DNA of 64,000 nucleotides, taken from the NCBI RefSeq assembly GCF_016545825.1, contig NC_052615.1:32637516-32701515 (forward strand). The letters run 5' to 3'. Each line of letters begins with the position of its first letter. Positions within the stretch are counted from its first letter, which is position 1. The DNA comes from Eucalyptus grandis (Eukaryota > Streptophyta > Magnoliopsida > Myrtales > Myrtaceae). The position numbers were made by a program, and so were the translations under genes. The notes beneath the pieces are model-generated. The model saw only the letters and a program-made list of their open reading frames with translations, searched no databases and was not told where the DNA came from. Positions 46,560 through 58,734 of the stretch are shown piece by piece.

Positions 46560-47930
46560 CCCTGCCGCCTTCCCAGGAGGCCATGCTTCGGTACCTTGGT
46601 CCTGTACCCAAGTAACTAGCACTCGGCCTTGGTCCATCAAGGTTGGGCTCAGTTCCTTGGTGGCTAGGTCCAGGTCCGTTGAGGCTGGCTTAGGTCCCTC
46701 AATGCCAAATTTGAGATCTCAGTGTCCGTGGCCAGCTCACCAGTGGCCATGCTAGAGCACCCGATTCTTGTGCCCACGTCATTAGCATCCAACTTGAGTC
46801 CATTGAGACAAGCCTACATATATTGAGGCCGGGCCAAGTTCCTCGACAACCAAACTCCGATCTAGAGAGACTGGGCCTAGGTCTCTCAAGCCAAAGTTGA
46901 GACCTTAGTGCCTAGTATCCATGCCCGGCTCCTTGGAGGCCAGCCTAGGTCCCTTGAGGTTGGTTCTCGTTGCTCAATGATGGGCTTGGGAAGAACATAG
47001 AATAGTAGAGAATCCAGCATGCGAAACACAACAATCATTAGAGATTCACGAATTAGAGACGCTGTAATATACTCTTTCCCTAGGGATCCCATATGAGGGA
47101 ACCCTGGGGAAGATGATCAAGTTGGCCCTTGCGAACAGCTTGATGCGCTATCTCCCTTCAAATCTTTGAGCGAAATGTGGCAAAAGGAAAGAACCATGCC
47201 TAGTCCCCGATGGCCATTCCCGGGAACCCAACTGTCGTGCCCAAGTCACTAGTGACTTGCACAAATCCTTTGTGGTCAAGCCTAGTTCCTCGATAATTGG
47301 ACCCAGGTCTACAATGATTGGGCCCAAGTTCCTTAAGATTGAGCCCAAGACTGTGATGCGCAATACCACGGAGGCCAAGCCCATATCCCTCAAAGCTTAA
47401 TATGGGACCTTGGTGCCTTTGCTTGAGTACCTAGTGGCCATGCTTGGCTACCCAGCTTCCACATCCAAGTCACTAGCACCCTACCCAATCCATTAAGGCA
47501 AGCTCGAGTTTCTCGAGGTGAGGCTCAATCCCTAGCGGCAACCTAGCTCATCGCCGAGTCCCGAGCGCGACTTGGGTCCATTGTGGTGGGCTCGATTCCT
47601 CCCTCCATAGAGAGAGAGAGTGTGTAGGTCCCTTGAGATTGAGCCATGGACTTTGATGCTCATGCCTGAGTCTACATAGGCCGGGCTTGGGTCCCTTGAG
47701 GTCAAGCTTGGAAACGTGGTGCCTATGCCCGAGTCTCCAATGATTATACATGGTACCTCCTCTCTCACCCGACTCACTAGCGCCCTAGTCCATTGAGGCT
47801 AAACCTAGGTTCACAGAGTTTGGGCCCAAGTCACTTGAGGTGGGACCGAGGACCTTGAGGTCAAGCCCAAGACCCAAGTGCCCATACTCAAGAGCTGGTG
47901 CTTGAGCGCATATCCCCTGAGGCCAGTTCT
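46560..47930. repeat. Degenerate satellite-like repeat block
   Basis: Phrases such as 'tggccatgct', 'caagtcactagc', 'gtccattgagg', 'cccttgaggt' and 'gggcccaagt' recur every 30-300 bases in varying order. Larger blocks beginning near 46,745, 47,208, 47,436 and 47,740 align loosely ('...caagtcactagc' then 'ccattgaggcaagc'). It reads like an old higher-order tandem array. There is no coding signature. Confidence 0.55.
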
Positions 47931-48416
47931 AGAGCTTCTTTTTAAAAGAAGATACTATTGCATGCATCAAGAATCAAAGCATGGTCTTCAACATGAACAT
48001 ATAATAGCATGACTAAAACACATTTTTGTAGTGAAATTGTGTAATTTTTATTGTATTATAAGAATTCGATTTTATACCCAAAAACATAAAATAGGCTAGT
48101 TCATCAAACTGGAGCCCACAGGTTCCTAGTCCTAAAGCCTCTTTGTTCTCGTCTATCAGCTCGATGCTCACCTACATGTTCATGATGCTCACCCACATGT
48201 TCATGATGCTCACATGCCATGCCTACTAGCCCACGACCCTATTTGAGCACTTGAGATCCCTCATTGACTCAACAAGCCAGTTTATAAGTCACCCACATTT
48301 CAAAAGTATTAACTTAAGGAGAAATTAAAAAAGACAAAATCTGAGGTCGGGTAGGGTGTGAGTTGCTAAAATTATATTGTAAAAAAAAAGAGTCGATTCG
48401 AGTCTAATCATTTTCG
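47931..48416. other. Intergenic DNA before the LINE
   Basis: Includes a short repeat 'gatgctcacccacatgttcat' in two to three tandem copies (about 48,161-48,215). No gene recognised. Confidence 0.5.
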
Positions 48417-49726
48417 ACCCCACCCATCTTTTTTTTTTTTTTTTTTTTTTTTTTTTGGGTCTGAAATATGTCATTAATTCATTCATAAAGCAAGAATTAC
48501 AAGTAGACAATAGATTGGATTCACAACATAAAATACTCCAAAGAGGTTGGGGGTGGTGCGGATAACCAATTTAGGAAAAGGGTTTTGAGGCGATGACATC
48601 TCACTGCCCAATTAGCGGCTTGGTTGGCTTCTCTTGAGCAATAGAATAACTTCACGAAGGTTAAACTTTATAGAATACCTTTGCTTTCATCTAGCAAACT
48701 GCTCACAGCTCATGGGACTTTAGCCTGGCCCAATATTGCTTCCACCAGAGAAATATTGTCGCTTTGTACTTCCCACTTAGTTCCCCCGAACCGAACTTCT
48801 CCCACGTGACTTTATGTTATTTGTTTCAAAAGTGCAAGCCGTGCGAAGCGCTAGGGCTTCGGCGTGCAGAGGAGACGCAACGTGAATCTCGTTCGCAAAT
48901 TCGTCGATCGCCATGCCTCGCGAGTCGCGCACTATCCCAACCACAGAGCTTGTCTCCTCTCCCTTCGCTCAAGAGCAGTCGACGTTGAGCTTGAGGTTGT
49001 TGTTGTCTGGCACTGTCCAGCAATCGAGTAAGTTTCGCCTTCTAGTTATCTGTTGTTCTGTGTTCGGGTTCCATTCGGAGAAAGCCCGAACTTATGCTTG
49101 GACTAGATCTACTATGGAGTCAGCCTTGGGGGGTCAGGATTTGAAGATGTAGTCATTTCAGAGCTTCCAAATTAACCATATTGTGCTGGCCACCATATCT
49201 GCTAAGGGTAAGTGCGCTTTTGCTGCAAAGAAATTTGCAAACCACTTGTCCATCCGAGTAACTGAATTAGTCTTGTTGTAGAGATTGAGGCACGAGTCTA
49301 GCATATATGCCGAGTCCTTTTGCATACGAAGAAAATATGTTCTATTGTTTTAGGTTGCCGAAAGCATAGGGGACATAGGGGATTAGGTAAGATTCTCCTC
49401 TTATAGAGATTATCCTTTATTGGAATTACATTTTGGCATATACTCCATAGGAAAAACCTTATTTTAGTGGGGGACTGGAATATCCCATAATTTGGTCCAT
49501 AGAGATCTAGGCGGTTGATAGGAAGTTGTTGCTTTGTTTGAGTCGTGGTTGTTGGCCAATGAATAGACCCTATTGTAGCCACTCTTGATTGTGTAGGAGC
49601 CTAACTTATTTGCCATCTAGATCTGCCTATCTTCCTGTAGGTGAGCGCAAATGGGAGTTGATAATATTTCATTGACTACTTGGTCATAAAAAAGATTGCG
49701 AAGTTTAGGCTTATCCCATAACCTCC

Positions 49727-49928
49727 TTTTTTTTTGGTAACCCAGGGAACCCCCGTAAGCCGGCAACCCAGCGAGGTAAACCCTGGAGCAGGTAGAGTCA
49801 CCACCACCCTTACCTGCCGGGTAAGTCGTGGGTTCCTTTCCAACAAGACAGACGACGCAGAGAGTCGAACACTGGACCTCTCGCAAAAGGAACGAGTGCT
49901 CAACCAACTACGCCGCCACCACAGGTGG
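49727..49928 (-). mobile_element. tRNA-derived SINE nested in the LINE
   Basis: About 202 bp on the minus strand. The 5' end (near 49,928) has pol III-like A box 'tagttggttgagca' and B box 'ggtccagtgttcgactc'. The 3' end reads 'ctgggttacc' followed by an A tail (T run at 49,727-49,735). It is flanked by a perfect target duplication 'tatcccataacctcc' plus T's (49,712-49,726 and 49,929-49,943). The LINE reading continues across it once it is removed, so it inserted after the LINE. Confidence 0.9.
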
Positions 49929-51551
49929 TATCCCATAACCTCCTTTCATCGCTTAATAATTCAGCAACATGCACATGATCATCCTTATTTGCTGGTCCTC
50001 CTATCACTCCCCTTGGAAGCCATTTGTCTTGCCAAACGTTGATGCTTTTCCCATTTCCTGCAATCCACCTTACCTCTAATTCTATAGTGTCCCTTCCTAT
50101 TAGGATACTTCGCCAACCCCAAGATGGATGTTGCCCTATTTTTGCCTTCCATAGGTCTCCGTTTGGATAGTAAACTCCTTTTAGAATCTGGCTCCATAAG
50201 GTTGATGGTGATTTTGAAAGTCTCCAAGCTTGTTTGCCTAAAATAGCCTTTTTGAAATTAATTAGGTCTTTGAAGCCGAGAACCCCTTCATCTTTTCTAG
50301 ATTTCAAGACCTCCCATTTCTTCCAGTACATACCTCTTTTGGAATCATTTTGTTTCCACCAGAAAGCTGCAATTCTTTATTTGATGGCTTTACAAACTGA
50401 GATAGGGATTTTGAAAATTGACATAGCATATTGAGGAAGAGCCTGTACAACGGCTTTAATCAATATTTCTTTGCCAGCTTTAGAAAAGAACTTTTCTTTC
50501 TAGCCTTCAAGCTTCATGTTCACTCTAGCAAGAATCCATGTAAACATCTACTTTTTTGTTTGTGCCCAATCAAATGGAATTCCCAGGTATTTCCCAGTTT
50601 TGTCAATAATAGGCACTCGTAACTCTTGTGCCATATTCCTCTTCAAGCTCAAAGGGTAGCCCTTGCTAAAAAACACACCAGATTTATTTAGATTAATAGC
50701 TTGACTGGTTGCATAGTAATACTGGTGCAGAACATTTGCCAAATTTTGACATTCTCTGACTGTCCCATCAGCAAACAATGGATGAGACAATGTGAGACAA
50801 TACCTGTTCAATTTTATTCCTTTGATGCTCCCATCTTCTATCAGTTTTGTGCATCATCCAGGAAAAAACATTAGCCATCAATATGAAGAGGTACGGGGAT
50901 AATGGATCTCCTTGTTTTATCCCACGCGTGGGTGTAAAATATCGTGTATGATCTCCATTGACTTTGATACTAAAAAACACTGTGGAAACACATTGCATTA
51001 CTAGCTCAATCAATTTCGCTAAACCCCATCTTTAACATACTCATTTTTAAGAAGTCCCACTCAACCCTATCATAAGCCTTTTGCATATCTAATTTAAGGA
51101 TTTCCTGGAATTTCTTTTTTCTTTCTTTGATCTTCAACTGATGCAACACCTCCTGAACAATAAAAATGTTATCTTGTATTTGTCGTTCTTTAACAAAGGC
51201 GCTTTGTTCAGAGGCTATAACCTCAACAAGCCATGGTTTCAATCTATTTGCTTAACACTTTGGAGATAATTTTATAGATGAAGTTACATAGACTGATTGG
51301 TCTAAATTGACTAATGCTTTTTGGATTTTTCATTTTTGGAATAAGAGATATTTGAGTCTTGTTGAGGAGGGGGTCAAGTTTACCTGATTCAAAGAATTTT
51401 CGAACCAAAATTAGCACATCTAGCTTGATATCTTCCCAATAATGCTGATAAAATTGTCCATTGAGTCCATCTAGGCGAGGAGCTTTTAGGGAGCCTAGCT
51501 GGAAAACCGCTTCTTTTACTTCTTCCATTGAGATAGGGGCCAAGAGGCTTT

Positions 51552-51807
51552 CATTCATTTCTGTGGTGACTAGGGTTGGGCATATATCCAGAATGGGTTG
51601 AAATTCTCTTGGACCCGTCGATTCATATAGAGAACGATAGTAATCCTCTATGTGTTGCTTCAAGATCTTATGGTCTCTACATTCATTTCTGTGGTGACTA
51701 GGGTTGGGCATATATCCAGAATGGGTTGAAATTCTCTTGGACCCGTCGATTCATATAGAGAACGATAGTAATCCTCTATGTGTTGCTTCAAGATCTTATG
51801 GTCTCTA
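51552..51807. repeat. Perfect 128-bp tandem duplication inside LINE ORF2
   Basis: 51,552-51,679 and 51,680-51,807 are identical by eye: both begin 'cattcatttctgtgg' and end 'cttatggtctcta'. 128 is not a multiple of three, so it shifts the frame of ORF2 just before the reverse transcriptase fingers region. Confidence 0.92.
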
Positions 51808-52833
51808 CACCAGTTGTCTTCATTTAGTCTCAGCACTGTAATTATGTTCCGTTATCTTCGTTGAACCGTAGTAGCATGGAAATATTTTGAGTTTCTGTCA
51901 CCCCATTGAAGCCAATTAACCCGAGACCTCATACCCTAATACATCTCTTCCTATCCGAGCCGTTCAATATTCTCTTTAATTTTTGACTTTACACTTTCTT
52001 TGGAAGATTCGTAATCACCATTTGTGATCTCAATTAGTTTTTGTTGAAGACTTTTAATTTGGAGGAGGCATTAGAAAACTTTCTTTTGCTCCATGAAGCC
52101 AATTCCTTCGTGACATTTTGAATTTTCTAAGAAAAGGTTGTGTAATAGTGTTGATCGCCTCCCCAACAGCTTTTAATGATATCCCCACACTATTTTTCCT
52201 ACATCCAAAAGGCTTCGAACTTTAACTCCTTCCTTCTTCTCTCACAAATAGAATGTAAAGACAGCAAAAGTAGGCTATGGTCTGAACCTACCGCAGGGAG
52301 AGCCAAAATTCAGCATTTGAGAACGTAATTCTCCAATCCATTGTACATAAGGCTCTGTCCAGCCTCTTCTTAACTAGGGCTTCACCTTCTCTATTGTTGG
52401 CTCAAGTAAAGGCACAGCCTTTGATGTTTATATCAATCAAGGAACAATCATTAAGAAGGTCCTGAAAGGCAGCTATCCGATGTTGATCAGCTTCCCTCTT
52501 CCCAACCTTTTCCCAGCTATATAGAATTTCATTAAAGTCCCCTATGCAAAACCATGGAAGTTGATTGTTTGAGTGAATATCACGAACCTTTTGCCATAAC
52601 AGAATCCTCTCCTGGAAATTTGTGAAGCATGCATGAATGTGATTCTCATTAGATATCCACTAGTAGGATCATTGCATTCTACATCCATATACTCCTTTGA
52701 ACTTGAGTTTATTTTAACTGCCACATCCTCATTCCACATAAGCGCCAAGCCCCCAACAATTCCTATTGGTTGCTCTAAAAACATGTTTTGGAACTTAAGT
52801 CATCTTCTCACATTGTCCACTATCATCTCATTG

Positions 52834-52857
52834 CTTCTTTTTTTTTTTTGGTAAAGT
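52834..52857 (-). mobile_element. Ultra-short retroposon scar in LINE ORF2
   Basis: 'cttc', a T run and 'ggtaaagt' lie between 14-bp direct repeats 'ctatcatctcattg' (52,820-52,833) and 'ctatcgtctcattg' (52,858-52,871), with one mismatch. On the minus strand the insert reads ACTTTACC plus an A tail, again like the 3' end of the SINE at 49.7 kb. Removing it restores the endonuclease reading METKK...SNEMIVDN. Confidence 0.6.
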
Positions 52858-52984
52858 CTATCGTCTCATTGTTTTTTTGTCTCCATCAAAAAGACCAAAT
52901 TGGGCTGTTCTAGAGCCATTAAGGCTTTAATCTCCTCGACTGTCAGGGGATTACCCAGCACCTGACAATTCCAACTCAAGATCT

Positions 52985-54200
52985 TCATAGTGTCTTTGGT
53001 GGCTTATTAGGGCTAGCCACCAAAGCCCAATCCTTCCCCTCTTTTACCAACTGCACAGGGGTCTCTAATAACTCCATCTCATCAAGAAAAGAAGAGCTAG
53101 AAACTTCTACTATTTTTTGTTTTTTTGTTTTTTGGTGCTTCATCACTTTCTTACCAACATCTCCAATATCCTTCAATCCCTCACCATTAAGGCCTTCTAG
53201 ATACATTATTTGTTTTCCACTCCCCTCTTTAGCTGCTGAAATTTTCTCCCCTCCATCTCTTCCCTCCTTTGAAGAAGGGATGTTTACTCGTTTTTTGTTC
53301 CGAGTTGGATTGGCATTTGTCTCAACTTCTACCCTTGCAATGATTTCCATGTTGACTGGCGACAAGAGAGTTTCAGGTACATATTCTTCCTCTTCATGAT
53401 TTGGATCAACCTTTCCATAAAAGGCTTCCCAATGCGGGCTATGATCTCTCACTTTCGCTTTGAGCCAAGGGCCGTATTTCCCTACCTTATTTGCTACCCA
53501 ATTTGTTTGTTCATATGGTATCTCCTGGCAATACGAGACATAGTGACCAATTTTGCCACATGAATAACAGAAATGAGGGAGGCATTCATATTTAAATTCC
53601 ACCCATAGATTCTTGTTCCCAATCTTGACTAATGCTCTAGTTTTTAGAGGAGTTGAAAGCTCCAACTCTACTTTGACTTTACCTATTTTATAGGGGCCGT
53701 TATCTTTGGATTCCAGTTGTATTTCTTTAATTGCACCCACTTTGCTAGCAACATCAGAGTAGACCTCTTCTATAATCCATCATGAAGGTAAACCAACAAT
53801 ATAAACCCAAAAATCATATCTAGAAAAATATAGCAGTGTTCCGGAACATCTGGTTGACATTGCTTTAGTACTAGCAAGTTGCTAGCAAAGAAACATGGCC
53901 CTTATTTCAGCACTCTCTCCTTTTCCGTTTCGGATTTGAATACAAATGAGAAAAACCCCAGTTTTTCTGGGAATACTCCATAGCTTCTAATTTCCATGCC
54001 TTCTTCATATTGTTACAAAATGCTTGAAAATTCACATTGGGTTTTGAATATAACTTACCAAAAAGAGTATGATTGCATTCTATTTGTTTGTTGGGGGGGA
54101 TTTCCTGCTGCACTTTGATCACATCATTTGCTAACCATAGGTGGCCTAAACTCTTACACAAGACAGTAAGACAGCATTGGTTCTCCTCCTTGTGCTCCAT
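52985..54200 (-). pseudogene. LINE ORF1 (gag-like, DUF4283 and CCHC zinc knuckle), broken
   Basis: RNA-binding protein of the LINE. The upstream part (54,200-53,907) has the DUF4283-like 'LGHLWLANDVIKVQQEIP'. After a frame break the downstream part (53,740-52,985) includes 'PLKTRALVKIGNKNLWVEFK' followed by the CCHC-type knuckle 'CYSCGKIGHYVSYC' and an acidic, Lys-rich tail. Its stop codon TGA overlaps the ATG of ORF2 as ATGA at 52,988-52,985. The break between the two parts makes it non-functional. Confidence 0.85.
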
Positions 54201-54273
54201 TCAGGCAGCAAATACAGAGGCACTTACTGAGAATGATGATGGCTGCCGTAATCTTCAACTACCCCACCCATCT

Positions 54274-57200
54274 ATTTAATGGGCATAATGTGGGATGGTT
54301 TGGGCACGTATATTTTGGGATTTGTTTCGCAATAGAGGCTCTATTGTTCCGATGTAGTTTTAAAACTCGAGGAAGGCGAGTGATAAAGTGTCGAAGCGAA
54401 GGAGGGTAATTGGCATCTTCCCAAAATTTCATAACATATCCAGACCGTCTTTCCCTTTGCTCGTGATCGATACAATGATGGTTGAAGAACTTCTGTGAAA
54501 TTAACAAAAAGAGAGTAGACTCAAGATCCTTGAGTGATTACGACATGGTATTGCTACATGACCATGTCAATTCTGAAGAAAGTATCCTTCACTTGGAGAT
54601 CATTTCCCACGTACTCGATCCGTAAACGGATATTTAGTGGTGCTTTTCTCTTTTCAATTCGAGATTAGACTATATCGGAGATGCCGCGGCGGCTCAAGTT
54701 GGTAAACGATGTCTGCGATCTTTCAAGCTGTCGAAAGTCGAAACTAGGGAACTTGCTGGAAAACGACATGGAACCAATAAACGTAGTCCCGCATTATCCG
54801 ACATCAATCATCTGCTGACTCTTCCCCATTCTGCTGACTTTTCCACGTTCGGAGACGCTTGTTCGGAACCAGCAAACGTAGTCTCGATGGTCCGACACGT
54901 CGTGGCCACAGGATGATTGCGGGACGCGATTGTCCTGGTTCCTAACATGGTGTAATGAACGTCGCGGTGAATGTTTCGTGCGTGATTTCGATGTAAATCT
55001 GGTTTGCTTTCATTACTTTTCTGTGGATCACATGCATCACTTTACCGGCTCCAGTACAAGAGTAGTTGTATGGCCGATAATAAATTAAAGAGTTGTTGGT
55101 AGTTGAAGCTTCACACCATCGCTTGGCCAAATACTCCCCATCAATAAGTCAATTCTTCGACCTTTTTCCGTCTTTTGCATGAGTGGTGGAATTGTTGAAA
55201 ATTCCGAAAGATTTTAGTGGGGAAACAATCCCAACCTTTAAGTGAAATTTTAATATAATCTTATTAGCCAATTATCTATAACGTGATGATTTAAGCATAT
55301 CGTCATTTTGAATAAAGATGTCCACGCTAGCATGGCATGTTTGACTACCGGTGATTATTAAATTATCATATCAGTACTTTTTGACCATAATTAGCTGAAA
55401 GAAAGCATTAGAATTTTGTACAAATATTTAAGATTATATTGATAAAATTGAATGTTTTATTAAATTGGTATTTATACAATGAGATTAGAATCGATTTGAT
55501 AATTATCTTGATTTTCAAACTTTTAGGGCTGCGACGATAGATGACTTAGGAGAGAGAAACTCACCAAAAGAGATAATAATAATAAAAGGCCCACACTTAC
55601 CGACCAAAAAAAAAGGCCCACACTTCGTTGAGTAGTCAACGATAAAATTCAATAAATCCCTGTGGACAAATACCACCAAAAACTTTAAAAACAAATTTAA
55701 TTTTTTTTTTTTTTTGAGTACAAATACTCTAATCTTTTGTATCACCAAAACACTTAAAATTTTATTAATGTGACAAAAATGCCTTCTCCCTATGACAAAT
55801 ATCCCAACTTTGCTCATCGCCACATCAATATTTAATTTTTTTTAGTATCGCCAATTCCCAAACTCATACCAATGTTGCAAAAAATACAAGTTCGGGAATC
55901 TTGATAACTTAAAAAAAAAAAAAAAGAATATCGATGCCATAGGAGGCATAATTTAAGACTTTTTCGTGATAATAATAAGTTTGAGATATTTGTGACACAA
56001 TGAGTACAGTTTAAAGTTTTGATTGCATTTACCCTATCTTTTTTTAACTTCAATTCACTGATTAAGGAAAAAAAATCTCAAGGGTGTGTGTCGAAAATCT
56101 AAAGAGTAAGCCATCTCATGACAAGAAGAGATTAGAATAGATCACAAGTTAATTCTAGTTCACAAGGTCACAATGACAATTGTAAGATCTCAAAGTTGAT
56201 TTATTTTTTCTCATGATACAGAGAAACTAGCATACACCAAACTATCGCGATGCTCATGAAACATCCTGTAAGCTTCATGAGCTGCTTAAGTCCTGATCTT
56301 TGACCTGTGCACACGGTTCTGATCTAGAGCAATTTGAGTTGCATAATTATCCAAACTTGAATTTGATTGACTGAATTTGTCCAACACTGGTATTAGGATG
56401 CAAAACATTAGCCGCCACCAGAAGCATTGGACTTTTCTAGGACTTCTTTCGAGGAACTATTTGAACTTTGAAGAAGGACAACTAATGTCTACGCCTTACC
56501 TAATTAAATCGCCTACCTAGGTAGAATAATTTAATGTCGGTATCCAAATTCAACCACTACATTGTCTAAGCAAATTAATCGCAACCGAGCTCCACAGAAA
56601 GTTAGACTTGTGGCTACCAATCTAAGGATGTGGGAACTATTCATCGATATTGACCCCAAATCCTTTTTGCCCTTTATGTTGTATTAAGTATTAACTAAGA
56701 TGATTACACAATTCGATATAGGAGAGATAAATAAAAGTATTTTGACTGACCCTTTTTTTCCTTTTGAAGGGAAAAACTGAAGTTCAAAATAATTGTTGCT
56801 TTTGATAATATTCTTTTTTTTTTGGGGTGGAGAGAATCACGTGATGCTCCAAAAGCGAATCCCAATTGTCTTAAATTCAACACGATAAGAATCTCTTTTC
56901 CATTTTCTTTATGGAAAGAACAACAATTACATTAACTGGCTAATTGATTGATGAACAGGGATAGTGATTCTTCTCACGATCAATTGCGGGGCCAAGCCTC
57001 TCCATAATTCAGGCCGAACCCTATAAAGGCCTAATAATGCAACTAGTCAGTGCATTTTCGTGAAGCTTTGAAAAGCTTTAGATTTTAGCATTATTCTTTA
57101 ACACGATCATCTGTCTTAACGCAATCTTTTCCACTACTTAAGAACCGTTTCCGCAAAATAACAGATCAAATGAAGAAAACAAAGCAATATGAACTCGATT

Positions 57201-58700
57201 AATTACCTTGAAAAATGGCAAGAAAACGGGTAATCACCAGCTGATAATTTCTTTTTACAATGAAATGAGGAAATAGAACTGAAGGAAAATATTGAGCACT
57301 AGAGAGGAAAAATATCATTTAGATAGATTAATTTACATCTATATATACATATACAATTCCGGTTAGATTCATTTCGAGCCAAAATGCAAAAACATACAAG
57401 TCTCGTGATCTTCGTTGTTCCCGGTACACATCTCACTTGGTTCTAGCTGTAAGACAATAAAGAATTCCAAGCTCACCGTCAGCATATCATCATTATATTG
57501 TTAAGATCTCTTCTTCTAATCAGAGAAGATCAAAGACAGATCCAGCTGACTAAGTTCTTGTTATATCAATGCTGTCTTAGTGAGCCATTCTCGATTCGGA
57601 GTGAACTCATTTGATAAGGTTCAAGAAAGCTGGTGGGTCGAGAGCAAGCATCGGCGTTCAAACAGATCTGAACAGCACGCTTCCCTTTCCGCCATTAATC
57701 CCGGCACATATTTATTCGTCTTAGGGAAAGTCCCCAAAAGAGGGTGAGAAAAAAGAGAAAAAGAACAGATCTGTGGGGACATTTTTTTGTTGTTGTTGAT
57801 GTTGGGAGTGTATGCATCGCTCTCTACGTGCCCACAGTTGTCACGCAAAGCTCCGTTAATATTTAAAGCGTTCGGCATGGCAAACATTCATTGCCCGTGA
57901 CATGAGGACGGGGTTTTTCCTTTTAGATAATGAAGATTGGATTCACTTGTATCCAAAGGTATCGACACACATATATTATATATACCCCATGAAATTGAGG
58001 AGGCTAATAAAATTTGTGCTCGGACAAAGAAATGATGTTTAAGATACGTTTGTTTCGCAAAAGATAAATAATTTAGAAAATATTTTTTTTAAATGATTCT
58101 TTGTATTATTTATAAAAATGAATGGACGAAAATATTTTCATTATCCATGAAGATATTTAGAGATAGATTATTATTGATAATGGAAATATTTCTTCTACTA
58201 ATTATATCAAGCAATACGAGTAATCATATTTGGAAAAAAAAAATGTTTTCTGAATCCTTCATTTTTCGCAAATAGAACCTTAATATTCTTTGCTCGATTG
58301 AAAGGATAGCATTTAACCCATTAAGTTTCATGGGTTGGGGACCATGTTTCGATCCATAATGGATGTCACATTTGTTCTTTCTTCATGCATATATTTAGCC
58401 ACTCACACTTTAGAAGTTATTCATTTAGAATGAATTATAACCCTTAATTTTTGCTCCAAACTCTGTAAAGTTCTTATAGAATCAAAATGAATACAACATT
58501 AGTAAATTAGATGATTGGAAAACTCTAAATTTCACGGGATCAAGCATTTGATCCAATCATACACTCTGGGAAATGATCGTGCCCTTGATTTGTCCTAGAC
58601 TTTTATAAGTTGCAACTTTTATGTTTAGTATGTAGGGCTAATGTCAAGTTGACCTATGTATGTGCAAAAAAATAAGTGAAAAAACATACGACGATATTAT
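54274..58700. other. AT-rich intergenic DNA after the LINE
   Basis: No gene recognised. Short open frames (for example 57,621-57,887 minus, 88 codons) show no known motif. Contains the 12-base scar at 55,599-55,610. Confidence 0.5.
55599..55610 (+). mobile_element. 12-base insertion between perfect 15-bp direct repeats
   Basis: 'accgacc' plus A's lies between two copies of 'aaaaggcccacactt' (55,584-55,598 and 55,611-55,625). The layout resembles the scars at 32,985 and 52,834, but the insert ends GACC-A tail, so assignment to the same retroposon family is weaker. Slippage or break-repair filler is also possible. Confidence 0.45.
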
Positions 58701-58734
58701 CAGTAAAATTATTAAAAAAAAATCTTAATTTATT

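Larger units (their letters stand above)
48540..52988 (-). pseudogene. LINE ORF2 (endonuclease, reverse transcriptase, RNase H), broken
   Basis: Starts MKILSWNCQ at 52,988. The endonuclease part has FCIGDFNEILYSWEK (about 52,545-52,500). The reverse transcriptase part has FRPISLCNFIYKIISKVL, LDMQKAYDRVEWDFL and GIKQGDPLSPYLFIL (51,300-50,900). The expected catalytic Ala-Asp-Asp motif reads FADG (about 50,772). A zinc-binding-like segment follows near 49,300-49,580 (LCPLCFRQPKTIEHIFF), then an RNase H-like region around 49,020-48,650 (LKLNVDCS, PLHAEALALRTAC, VQSDNISLVEAI). Many frame changes and stops; not translatable. Confidence 0.88.
48430..54260 (-). mobile_element. Full-length, inactivated L1-type LINE retrotransposon
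   Basis: A 5.83-kb element on the minus strand with a poly(A) tail (T run at 48,430-48,456) and a perfect 13-bp target duplication 'accccacccatct' (48,417-48,429 and 54,261-54,273). Order from its 5' end: gag-like ORF1 with a CCHC knuckle, ORF2 with AP endonuclease, reverse transcriptase, zinc-finger-like and RNase H regions, then a short 3' UTR. The RNase H domain places it in the plant L1 group. It is inactivated by frameshifts, stops, a 128-bp internal duplication, a nested SINE and a small retroposon scar. Without the SINE and duplications the original would be about 5.4-5.5 kb. Confidence 0.92.
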
